From NCBI GenBank assembly GCA_030680855.1, contig JAUXUN010000055.1:41378-105377 (forward strand): a stretch of 64,000 nucleotides of DNA, given 5' to 3'. The stretch is from Aestuariivirga sp. (GTDB lineage: Bacteria > Pseudomonadota > Alphaproteobacteria > Rhizobiales > Aestuariivirgaceae). The position numbers were made by a program, and so were the translations under genes. Of the stretch, positions 57,234 to 64,000 are shown one piece after another; the stretch's first letter is position 1, and every line of letters starts with the position of its first letter. The notes below the pieces were generated by a model, which worked only from the letters and a program-made list of their open reading frames with translations, was not told the origin of the DNA and ran no database searches.

Positions 57234-58631
57234 CTAACTCAATAATTTTATTACGCGCCGCACCCAGGGATTGGATGCAAGCCCTGAGAAATAATTTACC
57301 GCCACCCGGCGGTTGATTTCGCCAAGGGTGGGATAGGGCGCAACCATACCGGCAATTGCGCGGATTTTGAGGCCCCCCGTCATGGCCAGAATCCAGGGCT
57401 GGATCAGCTCTCCGGCGTTTGCGCCGACGATGCCGACTCCCAGAATCTTGCCCCTTTTGCCGACAACGGCCTTGATCAGGCCGGTGGTCTTTCCTTCAGT
57501 CTGAGCCCGGTCATTGTCATGAAAAGGCCAGCGGACAACCCTGATGGACGGGCCGAATTCTTTCTGCGCTTCCGCTTCCGTGAGCCCCACTTGGGCCAGC
57601 TCCGGATCGGTGAAAGTCACATGCGGAATGATGTCGCTGCGGTTCGTGACCGGCAGCCGGAACAAGGCGTTCCGGATGACGAGCCCCGCATGATAGTTGG
57701 CCACATGGGTAAACTGCAATCCGCCCGCCACATCGCCAATCGCATAAATATGTTTCCGCGATGATCTCAGGCCCTTGTCGACGGTGACACCCTTGGCTGT
57801 ATAGACAACTCCCGCAGCTTCCAGGTTCAATCCTTCGACATTGGCGGCACGCCCCGTGGCGACCAGCAGATGACTGCCGGTAATTTTCCCATGCCCTGCC
57901 GTTTCGATAACAATGCCGGACTTTGCTTTCGCTATTTTTTTGATGGCGGCTTGCGCGAGAATTTTGGCTCCATCACGCTTCAGGCTCTCGAGAACAATTG
58001 CGGTGAGCTCGGGATCGTCTTTGGCCAGGGGCGTGAAGGCTTCGATGACTGTAACTGCGGAACCCAAACGTCTATAGGCCTGCGCCAATTCCATGCCGAT
58101 GGCCCCGCCGCCAATGATGATGAGATGCTTGGGCAGCACCGCGTTTTCGAAAATTGTCTCATTGGTGAAATAAGGAACCATTTCAAGGCCGGGTATCGCC
58201 GGAACGGCGGGGCGCGAACCGGTGGCAATCACAAAGCGCCTGGCTGAAAATATGCCGTCCCGGCATTCAACAGTTTTTGCATCACGGAATCTGGCAGCAC
58301 TCAACACAACCTTGACGCCAAGTTTTTCAAAGCGCGCGGCGGAGTCATTGGGTTCAATGGCGGCAATCACCTTGCGGATATGGCCATGAACCTTCTTGAA
58401 ATCCACCTTCGGCTCTGCGGCTGAAATTCCATAGGGGTCTGACGTGCGAAATGTGTGTGCCTGCTTTGCCGCGGCGATGAGCGCCTTGGAGGGAACGCAG
58501 CCATAGTTCAGGCAATCGCCGCCCATTTTGCCCTTTTCAAACAGGATCACGTTCTGGCCGAATTGCGCCGCGGCGGCTGCAACCGATAGCCCGCCGGAGC
58601 CCGCGCCGATAATCGCCAGGTCATAAATCAT
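57234..58631 (-). CDS. Mercuric-reductase-like disulfide oxidoreductase (FAD, NAD(P))
   Basis: A 465-residue class I pyridine nucleotide-disulfide reductase. The FAD-binding motif is DLAIIGAGSGGLSVA, the redox-active pair is Cys40 and Cys45 in GGDCLNYGCVPSKA, the NAD motif is IIGGGAIGMELA and the second FAD motif is HIYAIGDVAGG. The dimerisation end reads APYPTLGEINRR, where dihydrolipoamide dehydrogenase has HPTLSE, so the usual catalytic His is Tyr. There is no heavy-metal domain. It is often paired with TVP38/TMEM64 genes, as here (4-base overlap), but the substrate of this subfamily is unknown. Confidence 0.88.
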   Translation of the reverse strand: MIYDLAIIGAGSGGLSVAAAAAQFGQNVILFEKGKMGGDCLNYGCVPSKALIAAAKQAHTFRTSDPYGISAAEPKVDFKKVHGHIRKVIAAIEPNDSAARFEKLGVKVVLSAARFRDAKTVECRDGIFSARRFVIATGSRPAVPAIPGLEMVPYFTNETIFENAVLPKHLIIIGGGAIGMELAQAYRRLGSAVTVIEAFTPLAKDDPELTAIVLESLKRDGAKILAQAAIKKIAKAKSGIVIETAGHGKITGSHLLVATGRAANVEGLNLEAAGVVYTAKGVTVDKGLRSSRKHIYAIGDVAGGLQFTHVANYHAGLVIRNALFRLPVTNRSDIIPHVTFTDPELAQVGLTEAEAQKEFGPSIRVVRWPFHDNDRAQTEGKTTGLIKAVVGKRGKILGVGIVGANAGELIQPWILAMTGGLKIRAIAGMVAPYPTLGEINRRVAVNYFSGLASNPWVRRVIKLLS

Positions 58632-59404
58632 GGCTTGTGCCGCCAGCGTTTCAGGCCGATGGGGAGCAGCGCCACGAAGCCGAGTGCGGCAAGGGCCACA
58701 AGAATTTGCGGCGTAAGCAACCGCGAGGCCTGAAGATCAAAGGTGCAGGAGCTGGCATCGCCTCGCGCCAGGCAAGCCTCATAGGCGGCCTTCTGCGCTT
58801 CAATAATGCTGTCGAGGCCCGAACCCGCAAAGCTGAATGCAAAGGTCGCCGGGATTATTCCAAGTATAGTGGCACTCACAAATGTCTTGAGCCGGACCTG
58901 GGCAAGAGCCGCGGCAATGTTGACAAGCCAAAAGGGAAACACTGGCGTGAGCCTGAGGAAGAGGAGATAGTTGAAGGCATCCCTGGCAAAGCCATCGCGT
59001 ATATTGTTCACAAGGCTGCCGGCTTTGCGCGTCAATGCTTCTTCAAGTGGTGTCCTGGCTGCCAGAAAAATTATCGTGGCTCCCGCTGTTGCCGCCATGA
59101 TAGCGGCAATGGCGCCGGTGAGCCAGCCGAACAAAAGCCCGCCCATAATGGTAAGAAGTGTCGCCCCCGGAATGGAGAGGGCGACGGCGCAGGCATAGAC
59201 CAGTCCGTAAATGGCCAGCGCCAGAAGCCAGTTGTCCGCAATGAAATGGCGCAACTCCTCACGGTTGGCGGCAATGCTTTGCAGGCTGATCTTCTCGTGG
59301 ACGCCGAGGCCATAGGCCAGGGCCATGAGGCAGATGATGACGGCCACGGGAAGCCAGCGTTTGGCGGTGGTGAAACGGGCAGGACTGGCCATGCGTGATG
59401 TCAT
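58628..59404 (-). CDS. TVP38/TMEM64 (DedA-like) membrane protein
   Basis: A 258-residue integral membrane protein with about six membrane segments and the TVP38/TMEM64 (VTT) core: SIPGATLLTIMGGLLFGW, then FLAARTPLEEALTRKAGS and FLRLTPVFPFWLVNIAAAL. Members of this family and DedA act as scramblases or transporters of lipids or carriers; the precise activity here is unknown. I chose the ATG at 59404; a longer frame starts upstream. It overlaps the flavoprotein gene by 4 bases. The promoter must lie within 59405-59650, shared with the divergent rpmH. Confidence 0.85.
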   Translation of the reverse strand: MTSRMASPARFTTAKRWLPVAVIICLMALAYGLGVHEKISLQSIAANREELRHFIADNWLLALAIYGLVYACAVALSIPGATLLTIMGGLLFGWLTGAIAAIMAATAGATIIFLAARTPLEEALTRKAGSLVNNIRDGFARDAFNYLLFLRLTPVFPFWLVNIAAALAQVRLKTFVSATILGIIPATFAFSFAGSGLDSIIEAQKAAYEACLARGDASSCTFDLQASRLLTPQILVALAALGFVALLPIGLKRWRHKP

Positions 59405-59492
59405 GCCGCATCGGTCCTCAGGTGAAAAGCCCCTCTCACAGTGAGTTGAGAACAAGTCAGGCGTCGTGTAGCGCCTGTGAAGTCCCTTGGCG

Positions 59493-59522
59493 TTGACTTT
59501 CCCGGCGCTTTCCCCCTATAAC
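59493..59522 (+). promoter_or_regulatory. Sigma70-type promoter of rpmH
   Basis: TTGACT (59493-59498) and TATAAC (59517-59522) are separated by 18 bases. The start of transcription would fall near 59529, about 120 bases before rpmH, leaving a long leader. This is the best promoter match in the intergenic region. Confidence 0.65.
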
Positions 59523-59650
59523 CCGGCGCAATTCCTGACAGTGAGACAATCCCTCCTCGACGGCACCGTTCCCGCTTTTCAATTCGGCAGGATATGTATC
59601 TGAAAATACAGGTGTTTTGAGGTTGCGGCCAGCAGATACGGAGACCTATC

Positions 59651-59785
59651 GTGAAGCGCACCTACCAACCGTCCCAACTCGTTCGCAAGCGCCGGCATGG
59701 CTTTCGCAGCCGCATGGCGACTGTTGGTGGCCGCAATGTGATTACCCGCCGCCGCGCCAAGGGCCGCAAGCGGCTCTCGGCTTAA
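59651..59785 (+). CDS. rpmH: 50S ribosomal protein L34
   Basis: A 44-residue, very basic ribosomal protein ([19 protein letters not shown], then [19 protein letters not shown]), the near-invariant L34 sequence of alphaproteobacteria. The start codon is GTG, a short frame missed by length cut-offs. It leads the conserved order rpmH-rnpA-yidC-engB and lies 10 bases before rnpA. L34 is part of the large ribosomal subunit. Confidence 0.97.
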   Translation: MKRTYQPSQLVRKRRHGFRSRMATVGGRNVITRRRAKGRKRLSA

Positions 59786-59795
59786 CCCTGCGACG

Positions 59796-60152
59796 ATGGA
59801 ACATCTCAAGCGCCGGCAGGACTTTGTTGCCGCCGCGAGAGCGCCATCAGCGGCCATGCCCGGCGTGGTGGTTCAGGCCCTGAATCGCCAGGATTCAGCA
59901 TTGCCCCGCCTGGGTTTCACCTGCAGCAGGAAAATCGGCAATTCGGTCATCCGCAACCGCGCCAAGCGCCGCCTGCGCGAAGCCGCCCGGCTCGTTTTGC
60001 CTGAATCCGCGCAAAACGGGTTTGACTACGTGCTGATTGGGCGTATGGCCACGGCCAAAAGAAATTTCGCTGATTTGCAGAAAGATTTAGCGGTGGCCTT
60101 GAAGCGGCTGCACGCCACGCCAATTGAAGTGGCTGACAAAGGTAAAAGATGA
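59796..60152 (+). CDS. rnpA: Ribonuclease P protein component
   Basis: A 118-residue basic protein that binds the catalytic P RNA and helps cleave pre-tRNA leaders. The RNR motif is present (IGNSVIRNRAKRRLREAAR) along with the N-terminal LKRRQDFVAAARA and the final IGRMATAKRNFADLQKDL. It overlaps yidC by 4 bases (ATGA). It is somewhat degenerate at the N-terminus relative to E. coli RnpA, as usual in this group. Confidence 0.96.
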   Translation: MEHLKRRQDFVAAARAPSAAMPGVVVQALNRQDSALPRLGFTCSRKIGNSVIRNRAKRRLREAARLVLPESAQNGFDYVLIGRMATAKRNFADLQKDLAVALKRLHATPIEVADKGKR

Positions 60153-61933
60153 TCGACCACAACAACAAGAACTTCATCCTGGCCATTGTGCTGTCCATGG
60201 CGATCATTTTCGGCTGGCAGTATTTTTACGCGATCCCCATTGCCGAACAGGCAAGGCAGGAAACAACAGCCACGCAACCCGCCACCACAACGACAACCAC
60301 CACAACGGCCCAGGTGCCGGGCTCACCCGCCGCCGTCACACCCGTGACCCGCGACCAGGCCTTGGCCAGTACGCCGCGCCTCAAAATCGATACGCCGGAA
60401 CTGCAGGGTTCGATCAACTTGACGGGAGCCCAGCTTGATGACCTTCATCTCACCGGTTACCGCGAGACCATTAATCCCAAGAGCCCGACCATTGTCTTGC
60501 TGTCGCCCGCCGGCACCCCAAATGCGTTTTTTGCCGAGCAGGGTTTTGTCGGCGCCACCGGAACCATAGCCAAGCTGCCTGATTCCAAGACTGTGTGGCA
60601 GGCGCCTGCCGGTGCGGTGCTGGGTGTCGGCAAGCCCGTGACGCTCACCTGGGACAATGGCGCGGGACTGGTTTTCACCCGCCAGATTTCCATCGATGAT
60701 CACTTTGTATTTTCCGTGACGCAAGGGGTTCAGAACAACACCGCCGCTCCCGTGGCGCTCATTCCCTACGCCCGGGTCCAGCGCCAGGATACGCCGGTGA
60801 TCGCCGGGTGGTGGGTGTTTTTTGAAGGCATGCTCGGTGTCCTCGGAGATAAGCTCCAGGAAATCGACTACAGCGATGTGCAGGGTGTGAAGGAACCAAC
60901 CCGCGTTGACTCGCAAGGCGGCTGGCTCGGCTTCACCGACAAGTATTGGGCGGCTGTGATGATTCCGGATCAGACGCGGGCCATTGCCACGACCTTCCAG
61001 CACCAGCTCCAGAATGGCCGCGACGTCTACCAGACGGATTATCTGGCCAAGGACGCGATCATCGTTCAGCCAGGCAGCAGCGGCCTCTATCAGGACCAGC
61101 TCTTTGCCGGCGCCAAGGTTGTCGAAACCGTTCAGGCCATTGGCGAAAAATACAAGATCGTAAAGTTCGACCTGATGATCGACTGGGGCTGGTTTGAGTT
61201 CATCACCAAGCCGATGTTCTATTTGCTTGATTTCCTGAACGGTATCATTGGCAATTTCGGCATCGCCATCCTGATTGCGACAGTCCTCGTCAAGCTCGCG
61301 GTGTTTCCGCTGGCCAACAAGTCCTATGCCTCGATGAGCAAGATGAAGAAGCTGCAGCCCGAGATGGTGAAGCTGAAGGAGCTTTATCCCGACGACAAGA
61401 TGAAGCAGCAGCAGGGCATGATGGAGTTGTACAAGCGGGAAAAAGTCTCGCCCATTTCCGGCTGCCTGCCGGTGGTGGTGCAGATTCCGGTTTTCTTCGC
61501 GCTCTACAAGGTCATTCTCACCTCCATCGAATTGCGCCACGCCCCGTTCTTTGGCTGGGTCCATGACCTTTCCGCCGCCGACCCGACCAATCTCTTCAAT
61601 CTGTTTGGCCTCATTCCCTGGTCGCCGCCCCTTTACCTTGCCCTTGGCATCTGGCCGATCCTCATGGGCGTTACCATGTGGGTGCAGATGCGCCTGAACC
61701 CCACGCCGCCCGATCCGGTGCAGGCCAGCCTGTTCAACTGGATGCCGATCATTTTCACTTTCATGCTGGGAAGCTTCCCGGCGGGGCTGGTGATCTACTG
61801 GGCCTGGAGCAATTTCCTCTCGATCCTCCAGCAGTCCTACATCATGAAGCGCCACGGGGTTGAGATCGATCTTCTCGGCAATATCCGTGACAGCCTGCCC
61901 TTCCTGAAAAAGAAACCAGCGGCCACGACTTGA
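60149..61933 (+). CDS. yidC: Membrane protein insertase YidC
   Basis: A 594-residue inner-membrane insertase. The first membrane segment ([19 protein letters not shown]) is followed by a Thr/Pro/Gln-rich linker and a large periplasmic P1 domain (residues ~65-345), then five membrane segments (~365-570) with the catalytic-groove motif [18 protein letters not shown] and [19 protein letters not shown]. The C-terminus is basic. It works with SecYEG and alone to insert membrane proteins. It overlaps rnpA and engB by 4 bases on either side. Confidence 0.97.
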   Translation: MIDHNNKNFILAIVLSMAIIFGWQYFYAIPIAEQARQETTATQPATTTTTTTTAQVPGSPAAVTPVTRDQALASTPRLKIDTPELQGSINLTGAQLDDLHLTGYRETINPKSPTIVLLSPAGTPNAFFAEQGFVGATGTIAKLPDSKTVWQAPAGAVLGVGKPVTLTWDNGAGLVFTRQISIDDHFVFSVTQGVQNNTAAPVALIPYARVQRQDTPVIAGWWVFFEGMLGVLGDKLQEIDYSDVQGVKEPTRVDSQGGWLGFTDKYWAAVMIPDQTRAIATTFQHQLQNGRDVYQTDYLAKDAIIVQPGSSGLYQDQLFAGAKVVETVQAIGEKYKIVKFDLMIDWGWFEFITKPMFYLLDFLNGIIGNFGIAILIATVLVKLAVFPLANKSYASMSKMKKLQPEMVKLKELYPDDKMKQQQGMMELYKREKVSPISGCLPVVVQIPVFFALYKVILTSIELRHAPFFGWVHDLSAADPTNLFNLFGLIPWSPPLYLALGIWPILMGVTMWVQMRLNPTPPDPVQASLFNWMPIIFTFMLGSFPAGLVIYWAWSNFLSILQQSYIMKRHGVEIDLLGNIRDSLPFLKKKPAATT

Positions 61934-62562
61934 CCTCGCGCTTCACCAGCGACCAGCTGTTGGCGGGCCGCCGGCTGTTTTCGGCCCCCTCGACATTCAT
62001 AACGGGGGTGGCGGCCCTTCACCAGTTGCCGCCGGAGAAGGGCGTTGAAATCGCCTTTGCCGGCCGTTCCAATGTGGGCAAGTCATCCCTCATCAACGCC
62101 CTGACCGGGGTCAAGGAGCTGGCCCGGGCCTCAAACACCCCGGGGCGCACCCGCGAGCTCAATTTCTTCAACATCGCCGATGCCCTCACCCTCATCGACA
62201 TGCCGGGTTACGGCTATGCCAAGGCGCCGAAGAAGGAAGTCAAGAAATGGCAATCCGTGCTGCGCGGCTATCTCAGAGGAAGGCCGGGATTGACGAGGGC
62301 TTTCGTGCTGATTGACGCGCGCCATGGCGTGCTGGCCGCCGACGAGGAGATGTTTGACCTGCTCGATGAATCGGCCGTGACCTATCAACTGGTTCTCACC
62401 AAGATCGACAAGCTGAAGCCCGCCGGGGTTGAGAAAGTCCATGCGGAAACCGAGGCCGCGGTGAAAAAGCGTTCCGCCGCCTTTCCCCTGATCCACGCCA
62501 CGTCCAGCGAGAAATTTACCGGCCTGGAAGAGCTGCGCGCCGAAATCGCGGGCCTTCTTTAA
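61930..62562 (+). CDS. engB: Ribosome biogenesis GTPase EngB/YsxC
   Basis: A 210-residue TRAFAC GTPase needed for 50S assembly. G1 is [15 protein letters not shown]2 includes [12 protein letters not shown]3 is [13 protein letters not shown]4 is TKIDKL and G5 lies in [10 protein letters not shown]. The start is a TTG overlapping the yidC stop by 4 bases, which implies translational coupling. The length is standard. Confidence 0.96.
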   Translation: MTSRFTSDQLLAGRRLFSAPSTFITGVAALHQLPPEKGVEIAFAGRSNVGKSSLINALTGVKELARASNTPGRTRELNFFNIADALTLIDMPGYGYAKAPKKEVKKWQSVLRGYLRGRPGLTRAFVLIDARHGVLAADEEMFDLLDESAVTYQLVLTKIDKLKPAGVEKVHAETEAAVKKRSAAFPLIHATSSEKFTGLEELRAEIAGLL

Positions 62563-62638
62563 CCCCGGTAAACTTCAATCTTGGCAAGCCCGGCAATTGC
62601 CCTATAACGCCATGCCAATAACTGCTGGAATCCTTGCC

Positions 62639-63535
62639 ATGACCGACATTCCTGTTCCCGAAACGGCCCGCATCCTCTCGGAAGCCTTGCCCTTTCTGCA
62701 GCGCTATGACGACCAGGTCATCGTGGTGAAATATGGCGGCCATGCCATGGTTGACCGCAAGCTGTCCCAGCAATTTGCCCGCGACATGGTGATGCTGAAA
62801 GTCTGCGGGCTCAACCCCATCGTGGTCCACGGCGGCGGCCCCCAGATCAACAAGATGCTGGACAAGCTCGCGGTGAAAGCGGAGTTCCGCGAAGGCCTGC
62901 GCGTCACTGACCAGGAAACCATGGACGTGGTGGAAATGGTGCTGGCAGGCTCCATCAACAAATCGATTGTCGCCTCCATCCAGCACGCCGGTGGCCGCGC
63001 CGTCGGCATTTCCGGCAAGGATGGCAGCCTGATGATCGCCGAGCGCTATGTGAAACAGAAGACCGACGCGAAAACCGGCAAGGTCGAAACCATCGATTTT
63101 GGCTTCGTGGGCGAACCGTCCCGCATCAATATCGAAATTCTCGAGACCATCATGAAGAGCGACGCCATTCCGGTGATTGCTCCCATCGGCGTGGGTTGGG
63201 ATGGCGACACCTATAACGTGAACGCCGATACGGCAGCGGGCGCCATCGCCACCGCCACCCAGGCCAAGCGCCTTCTCATGCTGACCGATGTGACTGGTGT
63301 GTTGGACAAGAACAAGCAGCTGATCAGCGAATTGCGGATTGGCGATGTTCCGGCCCTCATTGCCGATGGCACGATTACCGCCGGCATGATTCCGAAAGTC
63401 GAGAGCGCCGTGGCCGTGGTTGAATCGGGCGTTGAAGGCGTGATTATTCTCGATGGCCGGGTGCCCCATTCGGTGCTGCTTGAACTGCTGACACCGCACG
63501 GCGTGGGCACCCGCGTGTCGCGGACCGGCGTATGA
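62639..63535 (+). CDS. argB: Acetylglutamate kinase
   Basis: A 298-residue amino-acid kinase that phosphorylates N-acetyl-L-glutamate in arginine biosynthesis. The N-terminal VVKYGGHAMVD, the VVHGGGPQI substrate-binding loop, GISGKDGSLM and the VNADTAAGAIATA nucleotide motif are all present, and KVESAVAVVESGVEGVIILDG closes the fold (shown as blocks). The ATG at 62639 with GGAA upstream is chosen; the longer frame at 62597 is less likely. It overlaps the next gene by 4 bases. Confidence 0.95.
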   Translation: MTDIPVPETARILSEALPFLQRYDDQVIVVKYGGHAMVDRKLSQQFARDMVMLKVCGLNPIVVHGGGPQINKMLDKLAVKAEFREGLRVTDQETMDVVEMVLAGSINKSIVASIQHAGGRAVGISGKDGSLMIAERYVKQKTDAKTGKVETIDFGFVGEPSRINIEILETIMKSDAIPVIAPIGVGWDGDTYNVNADTAAGAIATATQAKRLLMLTDVTGVLDKNKQLISELRIGDVPALIADGTITAGMIPKVESAVAVVESGVEGVIILDGRVPHSVLLELLTPHGVGTRVSRTGV

Positions 63536-64000
63536 GGGGTTTCGACCATATCGAGACCTGGGTGTTTGATCTCGACAACACGCTCTACCCCGCCTCCTGC
63601 CGCCTGTTCGACCAGATCGACCGGAAGATGACCGGGCTTGTCTCAGAGATCCTGAAAATCGCGCCGACGGAAGCCCGCACCATCCAGAAGGGCTTGTTCC
63701 ACAAATACGGCACGACGCTGCGCGGCCTCATGGTGGAGCATGAGGTTGATCCCGCCTATTTCCTGCGCCATGCCCATGACATTGATTACGCGCCGGTTCC
63801 CCTGAACATCCCCCTGGATGAAGCGCTGCACGCGCTGCCCGGGCGCAAGCTGATTTTCACCAATGGCACCGTATCCCATGCCGAAAGCGTGCTGGAGCGC
63901 TTAGGCGTAACCCGCCATTTCAATGATATTTTTGATATCGTGCATTCCGATTACATTCCGAAGCCCGAGCGTGGTCCTTACGAAAAATTTATCCGGCAAA
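63532..64000 (+). CDS. HAD-family pyrimidine 5'-nucleotidase-like phosphatase (partial)
   Basis: The first 156 residues of a HAD-superfamily hydrolase, cut by the window end. Motif I is WVFDLDNTLYPASC, with the nucleophile Asp in the DLDNT core, and motif II is KLIFTNGTVSHAES. This start and spacing match the SDT1/PynA-like pyrimidine 5'-nucleotidase family in alphaproteobacteria, often located next to argB. Its start codon lies within the argB stop (ATGA). Confidence 0.85.
   Translation, partial: MRGFDHIETWVFDLDNTLYPASCRLFDQIDRKMTGLVSEILKIAPTEARTIQKGLFHKYGTTLRGLMVEHEVDPAYFLRHAHDIDYAPVPLNIPLDEALHALPGRKLIFTNGTVSHAESVLERLGVTRHFNDIFDIVHSDYIPKPERGPYEKFIRQ

Noticed and set aside
60323..61855. Leftward open frame of 510 codons
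   Set aside because: Lies entirely antisense to yidC and shows only low-complexity composition.
1..64000. CRISPR array or rRNA genes
   Set aside because: No regularly spaced repeat-spacer pattern and no rRNA-like stretches were seen on reading through the window.

Overview
The window comes from an alphaproteobacterium, most likely of the Hyphomicrobiales (rhizobial) group. It is GC-rich, and it carries a NAD-linked fdsGBA-fdhD-fdsD formate dehydrogenase operon, several short DUF1127 proteins, a DUF768 protein typical of rhizobial accessory DNA, and the gene order rpmH-rnpA-yidC-engB-argB.

The left part (1-35.6 kb) is chromosomal. It holds a FixJ-like response regulator and MASE1-type histidine kinase; an orphan HigA-type repressor with its promoter inside a palindrome; a ParB-like DGQNR-motif protein in AT-rich DNA; a 2-aminoethylphosphonate import operon (phnS, phnT, fused permease) with a PbfA-like PLP lyase; an SLC13/RCK transporter; a cluster of rhodanese, PCu(A)C-like and secreted proteins beside a TetR-nitrilase pair; methyltransferase and GFA genes; an acyl-CoA dehydrogenase divergent from an HxlR regulator; the formate dehydrogenase operon; OsmC; a GlxA/AraC regulator; two SDRs; and a class GN sortase with its VIT-VWA target. 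An IS630 element (35,656-36,706) ends this part.

From 36,865 to 55,638 lies an integrated genomic island bounded by perfect 48-bp direct repeats made of the 3' part of tRNA-Arg(ACG). The intact tRNA is at the right end. A tyrosine integrase sits just inside the left repeat, followed by an AlpA-like regulator, a CHC2/Toprim primase and a RepA-like helicase, with a perfect 20-bp-arm palindrome downstream that is a candidate origin. The cargo is AT-richer and looks like defence: a HEPN protein coupled to a serine resolvase, a large (about 1,021 aa) protein with an N-terminal RelA/SpoT synthetase domain and a long undescribed C-terminal region, a lipoprotein, several small unknowns, and a SIR2-HerA pair. 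A GGTGCTTCCC motif occurs in tandem at both ends and once internally. No phage structural or conjugation genes are visible, so the element resembles a satellite or mobilisable island.

The right part (55.7-64 kb) is chromosomal again: a sensor kinase, a disulfide-reductase-like flavoprotein and a TVP38/TMEM64 membrane protein in one operon, divergent from rpmH-rnpA-yidC-engB, then argB and a HAD phosphatase cut by the window end.

The best candidate for an undescribed system is the RelA/SpoT-domain giant protein, with the HEPN-resolvase pair as a second candidate.
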